A DNA stretch of 64,000 nt from the NCBI GenBank assembly GCA_012517315.1, contig JAAYVE010000008.1, positions 1 to 64,000 on the forward strand, read 5' to 3'. Within the stretch, counting starts at the first letter, position 1. Each line of letters starts with the position of its first letter. Origin of the DNA: Deltaproteobacteria bacterium. GTDB taxonomy: Bacteria > Desulfobacterota > Syntrophobacteria > Syntrophobacterales > Syntrophobacteraceae. Shown here in pieces: positions 48,378-56,998 of the stretch. A model generated the notes under the pieces. The model did not search any database. It was not told where the DNA came from and worked only from the letters and a program-made list of their open reading frames with translations. Made by a program: the position numbers and the translations under genes.

Positions 48378-48827
48378 ATGCCGACCAGGAGGGTCCTTTT
48401 TATCTGTACACACAATTCGGCCCGCAGCCAGATGGCCGAAGCGTTCCTAAAGAGCCTTGGAGGCGATCGGTTTGAGGTCCACAGTGCGGGACTCGAACCG
48501 ACCACCGTGAATCCCATGGTCGTCAGGGCCATGGGGGAATTGGGATTCGACCTGTCCGAGAACAGGACGAAAAACGTGTTCGACTTCTTCAGGAGCGGAA
48601 AGCTCTTCGACTACGTCATCACCGTGTGCAGGGAATCCCTGGAGCAAAAGTGCCCCGTTTTTCCAGGCATCACCCGGCGCCTGCACTGGGGATTCGACGA
48701 TCCGGCGGCCGTGGAGGGGACGGATGAGGAAAAAATGGAGAAAGTGCGGGCCATCCGCGATGCCATTCGGTCAAAGATCGCCGACTGGTTGATGGAATTG
48801 GAAGGGGAAGGAAGAGGGGAAACGTGA
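48378..48827 (+). CDS. arsC: Arsenate reductase, thioredoxin-coupled type
   Basis: 149 residues of the low-molecular-weight phosphatase fold. The P-loop C10-T-H-N-S-A-R and the redox pair C84 / C92 (CRESLEQKC) fit thioredoxin-dependent ArsC enzymes, which reduce arsenate to arsenite by a three-cysteine relay. Spacing is one residue longer than in S. aureus ArsC (C82/C89). No arsenite pump or ArsR is adjacent. ATG 48378 has GGAGGGATGG. Confidence 0.9.
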   Translation: MPTRRVLFICTHNSARSQMAEAFLKSLGGDRFEVHSAGLEPTTVNPMVVRAMGELGFDLSENRTKNVFDFFRSGKLFDYVITVCRESLEQKCPVFPGITRRLHWGFDDPAAVEGTDEEKMEKVRAIRDAIRSKIADWLMELEGEGRGET

Positions 48828-48930
48828 GATCAAGCCGACTCCCCTTACCCTGCGATTCCCCAGGGGTTTCGGGATGACGTGGCAGGGCGGGGTGACCGAT
48901 TCCCGCGCGACCTGAACATTGCGGTGAGGG

Positions 48931-49830
48931 TCATCTTTCCAGAAGACTCAGGATTGCGTCCTTCTTTTTCAAAGCGTCCAGCCAGGATCCGGGCAATGCC
49001 CCCATGCCCAGGTGCGCCCCGAGCACCATGCCTGCAAGCATGCCCCGTGCCGCCGAATCACCGCCGGCCATGACGTTTTCCACCAGCGCCTCCCGGAAGT
49101 TGGTTTCATAGCGCCCGATGAGGTGCACCACGGCGGGAAAGGCCCCCCGCTCATCGCAACTCTGGCCGAAGTTCAAAACCGCCTTCACGGTTTCCAGGCC
49201 GGTGCTCTCCAGCCCCCTTCCCACAGCCTCAGCCAGCGGCGTTCCCTGAAAATGATCGGCGCACTCTCGCTTCATTGCCTCCACGGGAGTTTCCCCTTCC
49301 AGGACGAGCCGGGTGGTCCTCGCGAAAAACTCCGCTTCCTGGAGCACCGCCGGGTGGCTGTGCGTCATGGATGTCTGCGCCCGCACCGCAGCGATCATCG
49401 TTTCCAGGTCATCCCCGTGGAAAGCGACGAGAGGAGCGATGCGCGCCGCCCCGGCCAGGTCGGAAGAGGAGGACCCGGTCCGGCCGGGATCCTTCCCTGC
49501 GGCGAAATTGGCCAGGGTTTGCCTCGTGGCCCGATCCACATAACCGTCATAGTTTTCGAACAGCTTCCGCCATCGCATGGCGAAGTCCTGCAGGTCGAAC
49601 CTTCCCAACGAGGCCACGGACGCCAGCAGCACAAAGGCCTGGTCCCCGTAATGGGTGAACTCCCCCGCATCCCTGGACGGGTGATACGATCCCTTGAAAG
49701 GCTTAAGAAGGTTTTCCACCCGCCCGAACTCCCGCCGGATCCGGTCCACCTCGTAGATCCAGTGCACACCAAGCGCCATGGAATCCCCAAGGAAAGAACC
49801 CAGCACCAAAGCTTTGCGATTCTCTTTCAT
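48931..49830 (-). CDS. ADP-ribosylglycohydrolase family protein
   Basis: 299 residues. FLGDSMALGVHWIYEVD at the start and MVLGAHLGMGALPGSWLDAL at the end fit the family, with a GEFTHYGDQAF stretch in place of the usual T-D-D and AGGDSAARGML for the second metal site. The family core is therefore recognisable but the first site deviates (T-H-Y-G-D), so catalysis is less certain than in the 292-1272 protein. It starts 40 bases after the parvulin gene's stop, same strand. Confidence 0.82.
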   Translation of the reverse strand: MKENRKALVLGSFLGDSMALGVHWIYEVDRIRREFGRVENLLKPFKGSYHPSRDAGEFTHYGDQAFVLLASVASLGRFDLQDFAMRWRKLFENYDGYVDRATRQTLANFAAGKDPGRTGSSSSDLAGAARIAPLVAFHGDDLETMIAAVRAQTSMTHSHPAVLQEAEFFARTTRLVLEGETPVEAMKRECADHFQGTPLAEAVGRGLESTGLETVKAVLNFGQSCDERGAFPAVVHLIGRYETNFREALVENVMAGGDSAARGMLAGMVLGAHLGMGALPGSWLDALKKKDAILSLLER

Positions 49831-49870
49831 GAAAGCCTTCCCCCCTGTTCTTCACAGCATGGCGACGCAT

Positions 49871-50773
49871 TCATTTCTTGTTGTCCTCACCTTTTTCCAT
49901 GATGCGTTCCGTGTCGATGAATATTCCCGCCTTTTCAACAGCCTCCCGGACGAACTCCTCCCCTTTCGCCGCGGCCAGATCCTCTTCAAGCCGCAGCCGG
50001 ATGAGTTCCTTCACCTCTTCGAAACTCCTGGGTTTTGCCTCGACCCGTTCCTCCACCTTGATGATGTGGAATCCGAATGGGGTTTCGATGAGATCGCTGA
50101 TCTCACCTTTTTTTAGGGAAAACGCCGCGTCTTCGATCACTTCGATCATCTGGCCGCGGGTGAAGAACCCGAGGTCACCCCCCGACTTGCGCACTTCCGG
50201 GTCCGGATCTTCCGAGTAGAGGTTCACGGCCTTGGTGAATTCTTCGCCGTTACGCAAACGATCCAAGACCGACTGCGCCCTTTCCCTCGTCTTTTTCCGT
50301 TCCTCCTCCGTGTCCCCCGGTGAGGTGCGAATGAGTATCTGCCTGACACGGACCTGCTCCGGAGCTGCCAGGTTCTCTTCATTCACCCGGTAAAACTCTC
50401 GCATCTCCTCCTCGGTCACCTTGACACCGCTCATGACCACCTTGTTCAGGTATTCGCGGGAGAGAAAATCCTCCTCGATGTACTGCAACTGCTCACGCAC
50501 CTCGCGCCTTTCGTCGAATTTCTCCTCCCTCGCGATGGCGGCCACCGCCTTGGCTTCCAACATCCTTCGGATGAGAGACAGGATGCGGTCGGGATTCCCA
50601 CGAATTCCCTGCTGCTCAGAGACAGGATGGTAGCTGATGAATCGCTCCAGATCCGACTCACGGATGACATAATCTCCCATTCTACCGAGGATAGGGTCGG
50701 GCTGCTCCGATCGCCCCGCAGCTGCGACCAAAAAGACGAGGATTACAGAAAGGCAGAATGTCCCGACGCGCAT
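49871..50773 (-). CDS. Exported peptidyl-prolyl isomerase (parvulin/SurA type)
   Basis: 300 residues. A signal peptide ([19 protein letters not shown]) then a helical SurA-like N-domain, the parvulin domain (about 140-235: [41 protein letters not shown]) and a C-terminal helix. Likely a periplasmic chaperone for folding exported or outer-membrane proteins. ATG 50773 has GAGGAGGAGAG. Upstream neighbours are two Sco-like genes, 164 bases away. Confidence 0.9.
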   Translation of the reverse strand: MRVGTFCLSVILVFLVAAAGRSEQPDPILGRMGDYVIRESDLERFISYHPVSEQQGIRGNPDRILSLIRRMLEAKAVAAIAREEKFDERREVREQLQYIEEDFLSREYLNKVVMSGVKVTEEEMREFYRVNEENLAAPEQVRVRQILIRTSPGDTEEERKKTRERAQSVLDRLRNGEEFTKAVNLYSEDPDPEVRKSGGDLGFFTRGQMIEVIEDAAFSLKKGEISDLIETPFGFHIIKVEERVEAKPRSFEEVKELIRLRLEEDLAAAKGEEFVREAVEKAGIFIDTERIMEKGEDNKK

Positions 50774-50937
50774 CTCTCCTCCTCTTCACTGTTTCCGTGA
50801 ACCCCTCCATTCCCGGCTATTCAACTTCATTAAAGGCGTCTGCGTGTTGGGCACCGGATTCCCTCCCCATGCGGATGCCACCCCCCGTTCCGGCAGCGGC
50901 ACATTCCCCCTGGCACTTGGGGGGCCGGCGCTCTCCA

Positions 50938-51573
50938 TCAGGAAGGGGGTGGCTCGCTCAGGCTCCTCAGCCCCTCCACAAGGGATGATGCAGGCGCCGA
51001 CTCGAGCATCTTCAGCCAGTTCCCCTCCCGCGTGTTCCCCAGGAGAAACACCCGAAGATGCCCTTCGGGCAGTGTGAGGGTGTTCCCCAGCTTACGGTTG
51101 ATCACGTCCATGTGCTCCTTTTTCCCCGTCACAAATACCCACCCACTCTTCGGGTTGAATTTCCCGGCGTATTCCTTGACCGCCTCCACCGTGTCCCTCT
51201 CAGGATCGACGCTGATGGAGAGGAGGATCACTTCCTTCCCCAACCGCTCTCCCAGGAGGTTCTGCAGCCGAAAAAGTTTGCCCATGCTGGGAGGTGCCGT
51301 GGGACAATTGACATAGAAAAAATTGATGACCACGAGCTTGTCCCTGAGGAGATCGGAGTAGAAGCGCAACCGCCGACCTTCATGGGAAACGACCTCCAAA
51401 TCGGTGAAATACCGCTGGTTGGCCTCATCCTGGCTCACCCCCGCCTCCTCGGGCACGAAGGATCCGGACCCGCGGACGCAGGCGATGTCCGAAAACAGGG
51501 AAAGCCCAACGAACCAGAGACTGAATGAGGCCATGATCAGCCCGCGCCGTGCCGCCTCGTTTCTCACCTTCAT
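50938..51573 (-). CDS. Sco1/SenC-like protein lacking the second cysteine (copy 1)
   Basis: 211 residues. Membrane anchor (about 12-30), then the Sco thioredoxin-like fold: NFFYVNCPTAPPSM carries only C90 of the CxxxC pair (position 94 is proline), SISVDPERDT is conserved, and a GH in LPEGHLRVFLL may be the metal-site histidine. Typical Sco proteins load copper into cytochrome oxidase; the missing cysteine and the anaerobic gene content argue for another role. The ATG 51573 lies 2 bases after the upstream stop with GGAGACG, so translation is coupled to copy 2. Confidence 0.85.
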   Translation of the reverse strand: MKVRNEAARRGLIMASFSLWFVGLSLFSDIACVRGSGSFVPEEAGVSQDEANQRYFTDLEVVSHEGRRLRFYSDLLRDKLVVINFFYVNCPTAPPSMGKLFRLQNLLGERLGKEVILLSISVDPERDTVEAVKEYAGKFNPKSGWVFVTGKKEHMDVINRKLGNTLTLPEGHLRVFLLGNTREGNWLKMLESAPASSLVEGLRSLSEPPPS

Positions 51574-51575
51574 CG

Positions 51576-52241
51576 CTACGTCTCCTGACGGCCCTTTAGC
51601 AACCTGTCGATTTCCTCCAGAACCTGCTCAGGGGAGGGAAACCCGTGAAATCGCCTCCATTCATCCCGGGCATTGCCCACCAGGGTGATGGGAATGTGAT
51701 TGTGATCGTCAACGTTTGAAGAAAAGAGCACTCCAACACCCAGTAGAACCTCCCCGAGATTGTAACGGTCTCCCGAGAGAAACACCCAGCCCGACCTGGC
51801 CTTCTGTTTCCTGGAAAAGGCCTTGAGGCGCACGGGAATATCCGTCTTGGGATCGACGCTCACTGAGACGAGAACCACTTCCCTTCCAAGTCGGTCACCC
51901 AGCATTTCCTGGAGTCGAGTGAACATGAAGATGAGGATGGGATAGGACGTGGTGCAGGTGGTGTAGAAGGGAATGATCACGGCAACACGATCCCCGATGA
52001 TGTCACTTTTGAATTTCACCGCATTGCCGTCCTGATCCACCAGGTCCAAATCGTGAAGCGTCACCTTGATGAGTTCTTCGTCGCTCCTCTGAGCATCCGG
52101 CGCACCGGAGGCTTCCGCAGTGCCGGAGGCCGATGCAGCACGCCCTCCCGTCTCCAATGCCCCTGGCGACGAAAACGGGTACAAGGGAAGAAAAAACGTG
52201 ATGGCGCACAATACCAGGCTGCCAAGGGTGACGGGAGCCAT
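51576..52241 (-). CDS. Sco1/SenC-like protein lacking the second cysteine (copy 2)
   Basis: 221 residues from ATG 52241 (GAGAGGA 9 bases upstream; ATG 52250 is also possible). N-terminal hydrophobic anchor, a low-complexity linker (about 30-55), then the fold: PFYTTCTTSYPIL with C96 but Y100 where the second cysteine should be, VSVSVDPKTDI and a DDHNHIPIT segment. About half of its Sco-fold core is visibly shared with copy 1, an old duplication. Runs directly into copy 1. Confidence 0.85.
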   Translation of the reverse strand: MAPVTLGSLVLCAITFFLPLYPFSSPGALETGGRAASASGTAEASGAPDAQRSDEELIKVTLHDLDLVDQDGNAVKFKSDIIGDRVAVIIPFYTTCTTSYPILIFMFTRLQEMLGDRLGREVVLVSVSVDPKTDIPVRLKAFSRKQKARSGWVFLSGDRYNLGEVLLGVGVLFSSNVDDHNHIPITLVGNARDEWRRFHGFPSPEQVLEEIDRLLKGRQET

Positions 52242-52389
52242 CGCATTCATTCCTCTCTGAAGATGCGTTCCCACCTCCAGCACATCGACCTCACCATGCA
52301 GGAGCCTCGAGGGCACCCGCACCTGCCGGTCGAGGCGCCAGGCCTACTGTCAACAGACATTAAAGTAATCATTAAAAGGATGGGAAAAA

Positions 52390-53043
52390 TCAGGCTTGAA
52401 TGAGTTTCTTCCGTATGGCGATTCTCGCCAGCTCCACCACGCTGCAGGCTCCAAGCTTTTCCATAATATGGTATTTGTGGGTTTCCACGGTCTTGGGACT
52501 GAGATGGAGTTTTGACGCCACGTCCTTCACCGAACAGCCTTCGGCAAACAGCTGCAGCACTTCTCTTTCCCTCAGGGTGAGGGAGTCGAAGCCATCGAGG
52601 GCCCGACCGGGTCTCTCCAGGAACTTCCCGCACTCCTGCCAGACTTTGGGGGCCGTGGTGCTGAAGTAGGTTCCTCCGCGCCTCACGGCCTGAACAGCCA
52701 GGACGAGGTCCGAAATGGAGTCCTCCTTGAGAACGTAGCCGGAGATGCCGGCCTTGAGGAGGCTGATGACGTATTCCCGGTCCGAATACATCGTGAAGAT
52801 AATGACACGGGTGTTTGGTACCGCTCTTTTGATTTGCATGGTGGCGTCCACCCCGTTGAGATCGGGGAGGCTCAGGTCCATGATCACAATGTCGGGTTTG
52901 TGCTGCAGGACCTTCTTCACTCCCTCGCGGCCGTCGCGGGCCTCCGCCACCACACTGAACTCCGGGTATTCCTCCAGGGCGCTCTTGATGCCCCCGAGGA
53001 CCACCTGGTGATCATCCACCAGGAGGATTCGTGTCTTGCCCAT
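52390..53043 (-). CDS. LuxR/NarL-family response regulator
   Basis: 217 residues. Receiver RILLVDDHQVVLGGI with phospho-acceptor D56 in VIMDLSLPDL and a C-terminal LuxR helix-turn-helix (SLTLREREVLQLFAEG, then KLHLSPKTVETHK). No histidine kinase is adjacent. Its ATG 53043 overlaps the end of the GntR gene by 32 bases and is preceded by GGGGAGTTAGCC, so it belongs to the lactate operon transcript. It could link the operon to a remote signal. Confidence 0.92.
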   Translation of the reverse strand: MGKTRILLVDDHQVVLGGIKSALEEYPEFSVVAEARDGREGVKKVLQHKPDIVIMDLSLPDLNGVDATMQIKRAVPNTRVIIFTMYSDREYVISLLKAGISGYVLKEDSISDLVLAVQAVRRGGTYFSTTAPKVWQECGKFLERPGRALDGFDSLTLREREVLQLFAEGCSVKDVASKLHLSPKTVETHKYHIMEKLGACSVVELARIAIRKKLIQA

Positions 53044-53800
53044 GGCTAACTCCCCTGGAAAGGCCTTTGTGACATAGGAGTCTCGATCCCATCTCTGTGG
53101 ACTGGATCTCCCGGAAGAAGTCAAGGACAAAGGTGATATGGCTTTTCATGGCGTCAGAGGCGCCGTCGGGATCGTGGTCGCGGATCGCCCTGAAGACGTC
53201 CGTGTGCTGCTGAATGACCCTTTCAATGTTCCTGGGCTGGAGGTACAAAAGCTCGAGATTCTCCTTGATACCGAAAAAAAGCAGATCGTAGAGGCTCTTC
53301 ATGATGTGGATGTGGACGGTGTTCTTCGTGGCAAAGGCGATGGCCATGTGAAAGGAGATATCCCCATCGCTGCCGAGACTCCCCCCCCTGACCTCCTCCA
53401 CCTGTTTTTCCAGGCTCCGCTCCAGCTCCAGGATGTCCTCGTCGGTCGCCCGCTGCGCCGCAAAGGCCGCCGCATTGCACTCCAAGCCCAGCCGGAGTTC
53501 CATCAAATCCACCAGGTTCACCTCCTGGCCTTCCATCAAAGCGCTCAGAGGGTTGCGTTCCGGCGTGCCCGACGGCGAGTTCACAAAGGTTCCCTGTCCT
53601 TGACGGTGTTCGAGAAGCCTCATGGCAACCAGCTTGTGGATGGCCTCTCTCACCGTGGGCCGGCTCACCCCGAGATTCCTGGCCAGATCGCGTTCCGCCA
53701 GCAGCTTCTCTCCCGGTTTGAGGTGCCCCTTGAATATCAGGTCCCGGAGCTGCTCGAACACCTGATCGGAAATGCGTTTCGGTTTGATGGGCTTGAGCAT
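53012..53800 (-). CDS. FadR-type GntR transcriptional regulator
   Basis: 262 residues. Winged helix PGEKLLAERDLARNLGVSRP-TVREA (about 25-65) followed by a helical FCD effector domain (about 100-235) with the usual histidines (ISFHMAIAFAT, HTDVFRAIRDHD) for metal and carboxylate binding. LldR, GlcC and PdhR are relatives, so lactate, glycolate or pyruvate is the likely effector. Starts at ATG 53800, 8 bases after the stop of the Fe-S subunit gene. Its probable operators are at 56633 and 56806. Confidence 0.92.
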   Translation of the reverse strand: MLKPIKPKRISDQVFEQLRDLIFKGHLKPGEKLLAERDLARNLGVSRPTVREAIHKLVAMRLLEHRQGQGTFVNSPSGTPERNPLSALMEGQEVNLVDLMELRLGLECNAAAFAAQRATDEDILELERSLEKQVEEVRGGSLGSDGDISFHMAIAFATKNTVHIHIMKSLYDLLFFGIKENLELLYLQPRNIERVIQQHTDVFRAIRDHDPDGASDAMKSHITFVLDFFREIQSTEMGSRLLCHKGLSRGVSHGQDTNPPGG

Positions 53801-53808
53801 AAGACACC

Positions 53809-55104
53809 TCAGGCTAACGATTCTGCGTAGATCTCGATGAAATGCTTGACCTGAACGCGGTCCCCCGCCTGGGAGAGCATATCGGAAATCTGCAGCATGC
53901 AGGCCGGGCACCCCGTGGCCACCACAGAACATCCGGTCCGGGCGATGTCGTCCCTTTTCCGCCTGCCGATGGCCGCGGAGATGTCGTAATGCTGCAGGTT
54001 GAAACTCCCTCCGCACCCACAGCAGCGATCAGGCTCGGCCATCTCACGGAGAACGGCACTTGGATTGGCCTTGATGACTTCCCGAGGCTGAGCGGCAATC
54101 CCCAGCGATTTCTTCAGATGACAAGGATCGTGATAAGTCACCCCAACGCCCTCCCGGGCGGACTCCTTCTCTTGCCCTCCAAGGTGAAGAATATCCACCA
54201 AAAACTGGCCCACGTCCAATGTTTTCTCCGCGATTCCCTTGACCTGTTCCCACTCTTCCGCCGAAAGATCCTCCGCCAGGGTGGGCCAGAGTTTCCTGAT
54301 GGTGGAGGTGCAAGTGGCGCACGCGGTGACGATATAGTCCACCCTTGCAGAGAGAAATCGCCGGGCGTTGTGGCGAACCAGCCGGTTGAAGGTCTGGGAA
54401 TCTCCGGACGAAAGGGCAGGGATTCCGCAACACCCCCAATCCTTGGGAATCACTACGCCGACCCCGTGATGCTCCATGACCCGAAGGACCGCTTCCCCCA
54501 CCCAGGGGAAGACCTTGTCGATGACACAACCCACGAAGAAGCCCACTCGCAGCCCTGATGCCCCGGACGGAGTGTTCACCCGGCCGTTGCTCTTGTGAAA
54601 GGGCACCGGAGCCAGCGCCTTGAAGTGGCGATCCAAGAGGGGAGAGACGAAACGGGCGCAGGAGGTTCCCAGGAGGTCATCCACCGGTTTCACAAAAATT
54701 CCCTGGAGCTTCGATCCCCATTCCATCAAACGGTCGAAAAACTCGGGCCGGGCAAGCATCCCCCGGAAAATCGCCTTCTTCAGGGGATGGAGTCCCATGT
54801 AACCCGTCAGAATGGCCCGGGCCTTCAGAAAGATATCCATGACATTCACACCGCTGGGGCAGTTGGCCGCGCACGAACCGCAGAGCAGACACCTCCCCAG
54901 CCGATCGTTCACGCCTTCGGGATCCTGGAACATCTCCTGGGCGAGTCCCTCAAGAAGAGCCAGCTTGCCGCGGGCCACGTCGGCCTCGCGGCCGGTTTCG
55001 GCAAAAACGGGGCAAACCGCCTGGCACATCCCGCAGCGCATGCACACCACCAATTGATCTTCAAGTTCCTTGACCAGTCCGGCCAATTTTTTCATGTCAT
55101 ACAT
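53809..55104 (-). CDS. Fe-S / CCG-domain subunit of a 2-hydroxyacid dehydrogenase (GlcF-like)
   Basis: 431 residues. Two ferredoxin motifs (CMRCGMCQAVCP, CLLCGSCAANCPSG) and two CCG domains (DWGCCGIPAL, then RCCGCGGSFN) that bind a non-cubane 4Fe-4S cluster and pass electrons to quinone or other carriers. Works with the FAD subunit encoded just upstream (79-base gap) as a D-lactate or glycolate dehydrogenase. ATG 55104 has AGGAGACG upstream; no membrane helix. Confidence 0.9.
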   Translation of the reverse strand: MYDMKKLAGLVKELEDQLVVCMRCGMCQAVCPVFAETGREADVARGKLALLEGLAQEMFQDPEGVNDRLGRCLLCGSCAANCPSGVNVMDIFLKARAILTGYMGLHPLKKAIFRGMLARPEFFDRLMEWGSKLQGIFVKPVDDLLGTSCARFVSPLLDRHFKALAPVPFHKSNGRVNTPSGASGLRVGFFVGCVIDKVFPWVGEAVLRVMEHHGVGVVIPKDWGCCGIPALSSGDSQTFNRLVRHNARRFLSARVDYIVTACATCTSTIRKLWPTLAEDLSAEEWEQVKGIAEKTLDVGQFLVDILHLGGQEKESAREGVGVTYHDPCHLKKSLGIAAQPREVIKANPSAVLREMAEPDRCCGCGGSFNLQHYDISAAIGRRKRDDIARTGCSVVATGCPACMLQISDMLSQAGDRVQVKHFIEIYAESLA

Positions 55105-55182
55105 GAACGTCTCCTGAGCAGGCGGAATGTTTCGGGTGATGACCGTCCTTCCCCGCAGCGGGCATGCCTCCCGGGTGGCACC

Positions 55183-56586
55183 TTATGCGGCCTGCTCCAC
55201 CGACGGCACCCCGATGATCTTTCCGGGATTGAGGATGTTCTTCGGGTCCAGGGCCTCCTTGATGCGTTTCGAATAGAGAATGGTCCCCCTGGTGGTCTCT
55301 TGCTGGAGATACCTGGATTTGGCAATGCCGATGCCATGCTCGCCCGAAAGGGTCCCCCCCATGGCAAGGGCCTTTTCAAAGATGACGTCGATGGCCTGTT
55401 CCACCCGGTGCCACTCTTCCTTGTCCCTCCGGTCCGTGAGAATAGTGGGATGCAGATTGCCGTCCCCAGCATGTCCGAATGTGCCGATGGTCAACCGGAA
55501 TTTCCGTCCGATCTCCTCAACGGCACGCATCATCTCCGGAATCCTGCTCCGGGGCACCGTGGCATCCTCCAGGACCACGGTGGGCTTCAAACGGGAAAGG
55601 GCGGAAAGAGCCGCCCTGCGAGCCGCCCAGACCTTCTCACGCTCCTGGGCATCCTGCGCCACCCGGATTTTCATGGCCCCCAGCCGCCGACAGATGCTCT
55701 CCACCTTGGCCGCGTCTTCCTCCACCTGCGCAGGGTGTCCGTCCACCTCCACCAGCAGAAGGGCAGCGGCATCCGTCGGCAGCCCCGCGTGGCTGAAATC
55801 CTCAACCGCCCTGATGGTGAAGTTGTCCATGAATTCCAGGGTCACGGGGACGATGCGGTTGGCAATGATGCTGGAGACGCTCTCCGATGCCTTGTTCACG
55901 TCGTCGAAGACGGCCATCATGGCCTTTCGGGCCGCCGGGGCGGGAATGAGCTTCAGGGTGATTTCACTGAAAACGCCGAGCGTCCCCTCGGATCCCACGA
56001 GGAGCCCCCCAAGGTTATACCCCGTGACACACTTGACCGTTCGGGCGCCGGTCTTGATCGGTTCCCCCGCCGAATCAAAAAACTCGAGCGCCATGACATA
56101 ATCGCGGGTCACTCCGTATCGCAATCCCCTCAATCCACCGGCGTTTTCCGCCACATTGCCCCCAAGGGTCGACACGGCCTGGCTTCCGGGATCGGGGGGA
56201 TAAAAAAGCCCCTTCGCCTCCACAGCCGCGGCAAACCGGGCCGTCACCACGCCGGGCTCCACTACCGCGTAGAGGTCCCCTTCATTGATCTCCAGGATCT
56301 TGTCCAGGCCGTTGGTGAGAATGACGGCACCTCCCGGCAAGGGAATGGTCCCTCCGCTGAGGTTGGTGCCGGCCCCGCGCACCGTCAGCGGCAGGCCGTT
56401 CTCGTAGCAGAGGCGCACCGTCTTGCCCAGGGTCTCCCGGGAAGTGGGCCTCAGGACGACAGCCGGAACGACGGGAGGCAGAACGGCGGCGTCGTAGGAG
56501 TAAGTCAGGCGGTCCGCCTCGTTGAGGAACACGCCGTCCTTTCCCAGAACATTTTCGAACTCTCGGATCAAGGCCTTCTGGATCAT
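55183..56586 (-). CDS. FAD-linked 2-hydroxyacid oxidase (GlcD / D-lactate dehydrogenase-like)
   Basis: 467 residues of the VAO/PCMH flavoprotein family. FAD-binding segment VRGAGTNLSGGTIPLPGG and GSQAVSTLGGNVAENAGG, VGSEGTLGVFSEITL, with the C-terminal cap ending in GEHGIGIAK and DPKNILNPGKI, typical of GlcD and Dld-type enzymes. Oxidises D-lactate or glycolate. ATG 56586 has AAAGGAG; residues upstream of it are not conserved. First gene of the leftward operon, facing lactate permease across the operator region. Confidence 0.92.
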   Translation of the reverse strand: MIQKALIREFENVLGKDGVFLNEADRLTYSYDAAVLPPVVPAVVLRPTSRETLGKTVRLCYENGLPLTVRGAGTNLSGGTIPLPGGAVILTNGLDKILEINEGDLYAVVEPGVVTARFAAAVEAKGLFYPPDPGSQAVSTLGGNVAENAGGLRGLRYGVTRDYVMALEFFDSAGEPIKTGARTVKCVTGYNLGGLLVGSEGTLGVFSEITLKLIPAPAARKAMMAVFDDVNKASESVSSIIANRIVPVTLEFMDNFTIRAVEDFSHAGLPTDAAALLLVEVDGHPAQVEEDAAKVESICRRLGAMKIRVAQDAQEREKVWAARRAALSALSRLKPTVVLEDATVPRSRIPEMMRAVEEIGRKFRLTIGTFGHAGDGNLHPTILTDRRDKEEWHRVEQAIDVIFEKALAMGGTLSGEHGIGIAKSRYLQQETTRGTILYSKRIKEALDPKNILNPGKIIGVPSVEQAA

Positions 56587-56632
56587 GACATCTCCTTTGT
56601 GGACATCCTTTGCCCCAGGCACTCAAATGTAC

Positions 56633-56649
56633 AATTGGTAAGGCCAGTT
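56633..56649. promoter_or_regulatory. GntR-type operator, site 1
   Basis: AATTGGTAAGGCCAGTT, an imperfect palindrome close to the PdhR/LldR-type consensus (TTGGT-N3-ACCAA). On the minus strand it lies just downstream of a possible TTGATG-N15-TAATCA promoter, over the expected transcript start and 47 bases from the oxidase start codon, a position for repression. Confidence 0.6.
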
Positions 56650-56757
56650 GATTATTGTTCCACCTAACGCATCAATTGAAGGTTGTCTATGACTTTAGCC
56701 TAACAAAATATAATAAAAATGCAAAACAGTTTTTTTGTTGTAAAGCTATTTTTTGGC

Positions 56758-56785
56758 TTGACTTTAATGATGCTCCGGATAATGA
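56758..56785 (+). promoter_or_regulatory. Possible promoter of the lactate permease operon
   Basis: TTGACT (56758-56763), 16-base spacer, TAATGA (56780-56785). The surrounding region is the most AT-rich of the window, and an additional TATAAT occurs at 56709-56714 without a good -35. Operator site 2 follows about 20 bases downstream. Confidence 0.5.
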
Positions 56786-56805
56786 GGCCCATGGACTGAT
56801 TGTAG

Positions 56806-56818
56806 ATGGTAAGACCAT
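56806..56818. promoter_or_regulatory. GntR-type operator, site 2
   Basis: ATGGTAAGACCAT, a perfect palindrome around the same AAG core, sharing TGGTAAG(A/G)CCA with site 1, 171 bases away centre to centre. It sits in the start region of the permease transcript. Two sites at this spacing could allow DNA looping. Confidence 0.6.
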
Positions 56819-56998
56819 TTGTAAAACACCCGGTGGGAGCACGCTTCACGGAGGCCCCTGAAACCGGATGGAAGGACACAAAAGGAGGTGATGGGCAGGG
56901 GCACGCCATGACAGGGCAAGACTCGGGAAACTCACGAGGGACCGATTCCTTTCGGCCCGGTGGAAGAGGAACAGCATATCAGCAACGGAGGCCTTCAC

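Larger units (their letters stand above)
56587..56998. other. Divergent regulatory region of the lactate operons
   Basis: 412 bases without a gene between the two oppositely oriented lactate operons. It contains both operator palindromes, the promoter candidates and an AT-rich core at 56690-56770. Confidence 0.7.
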
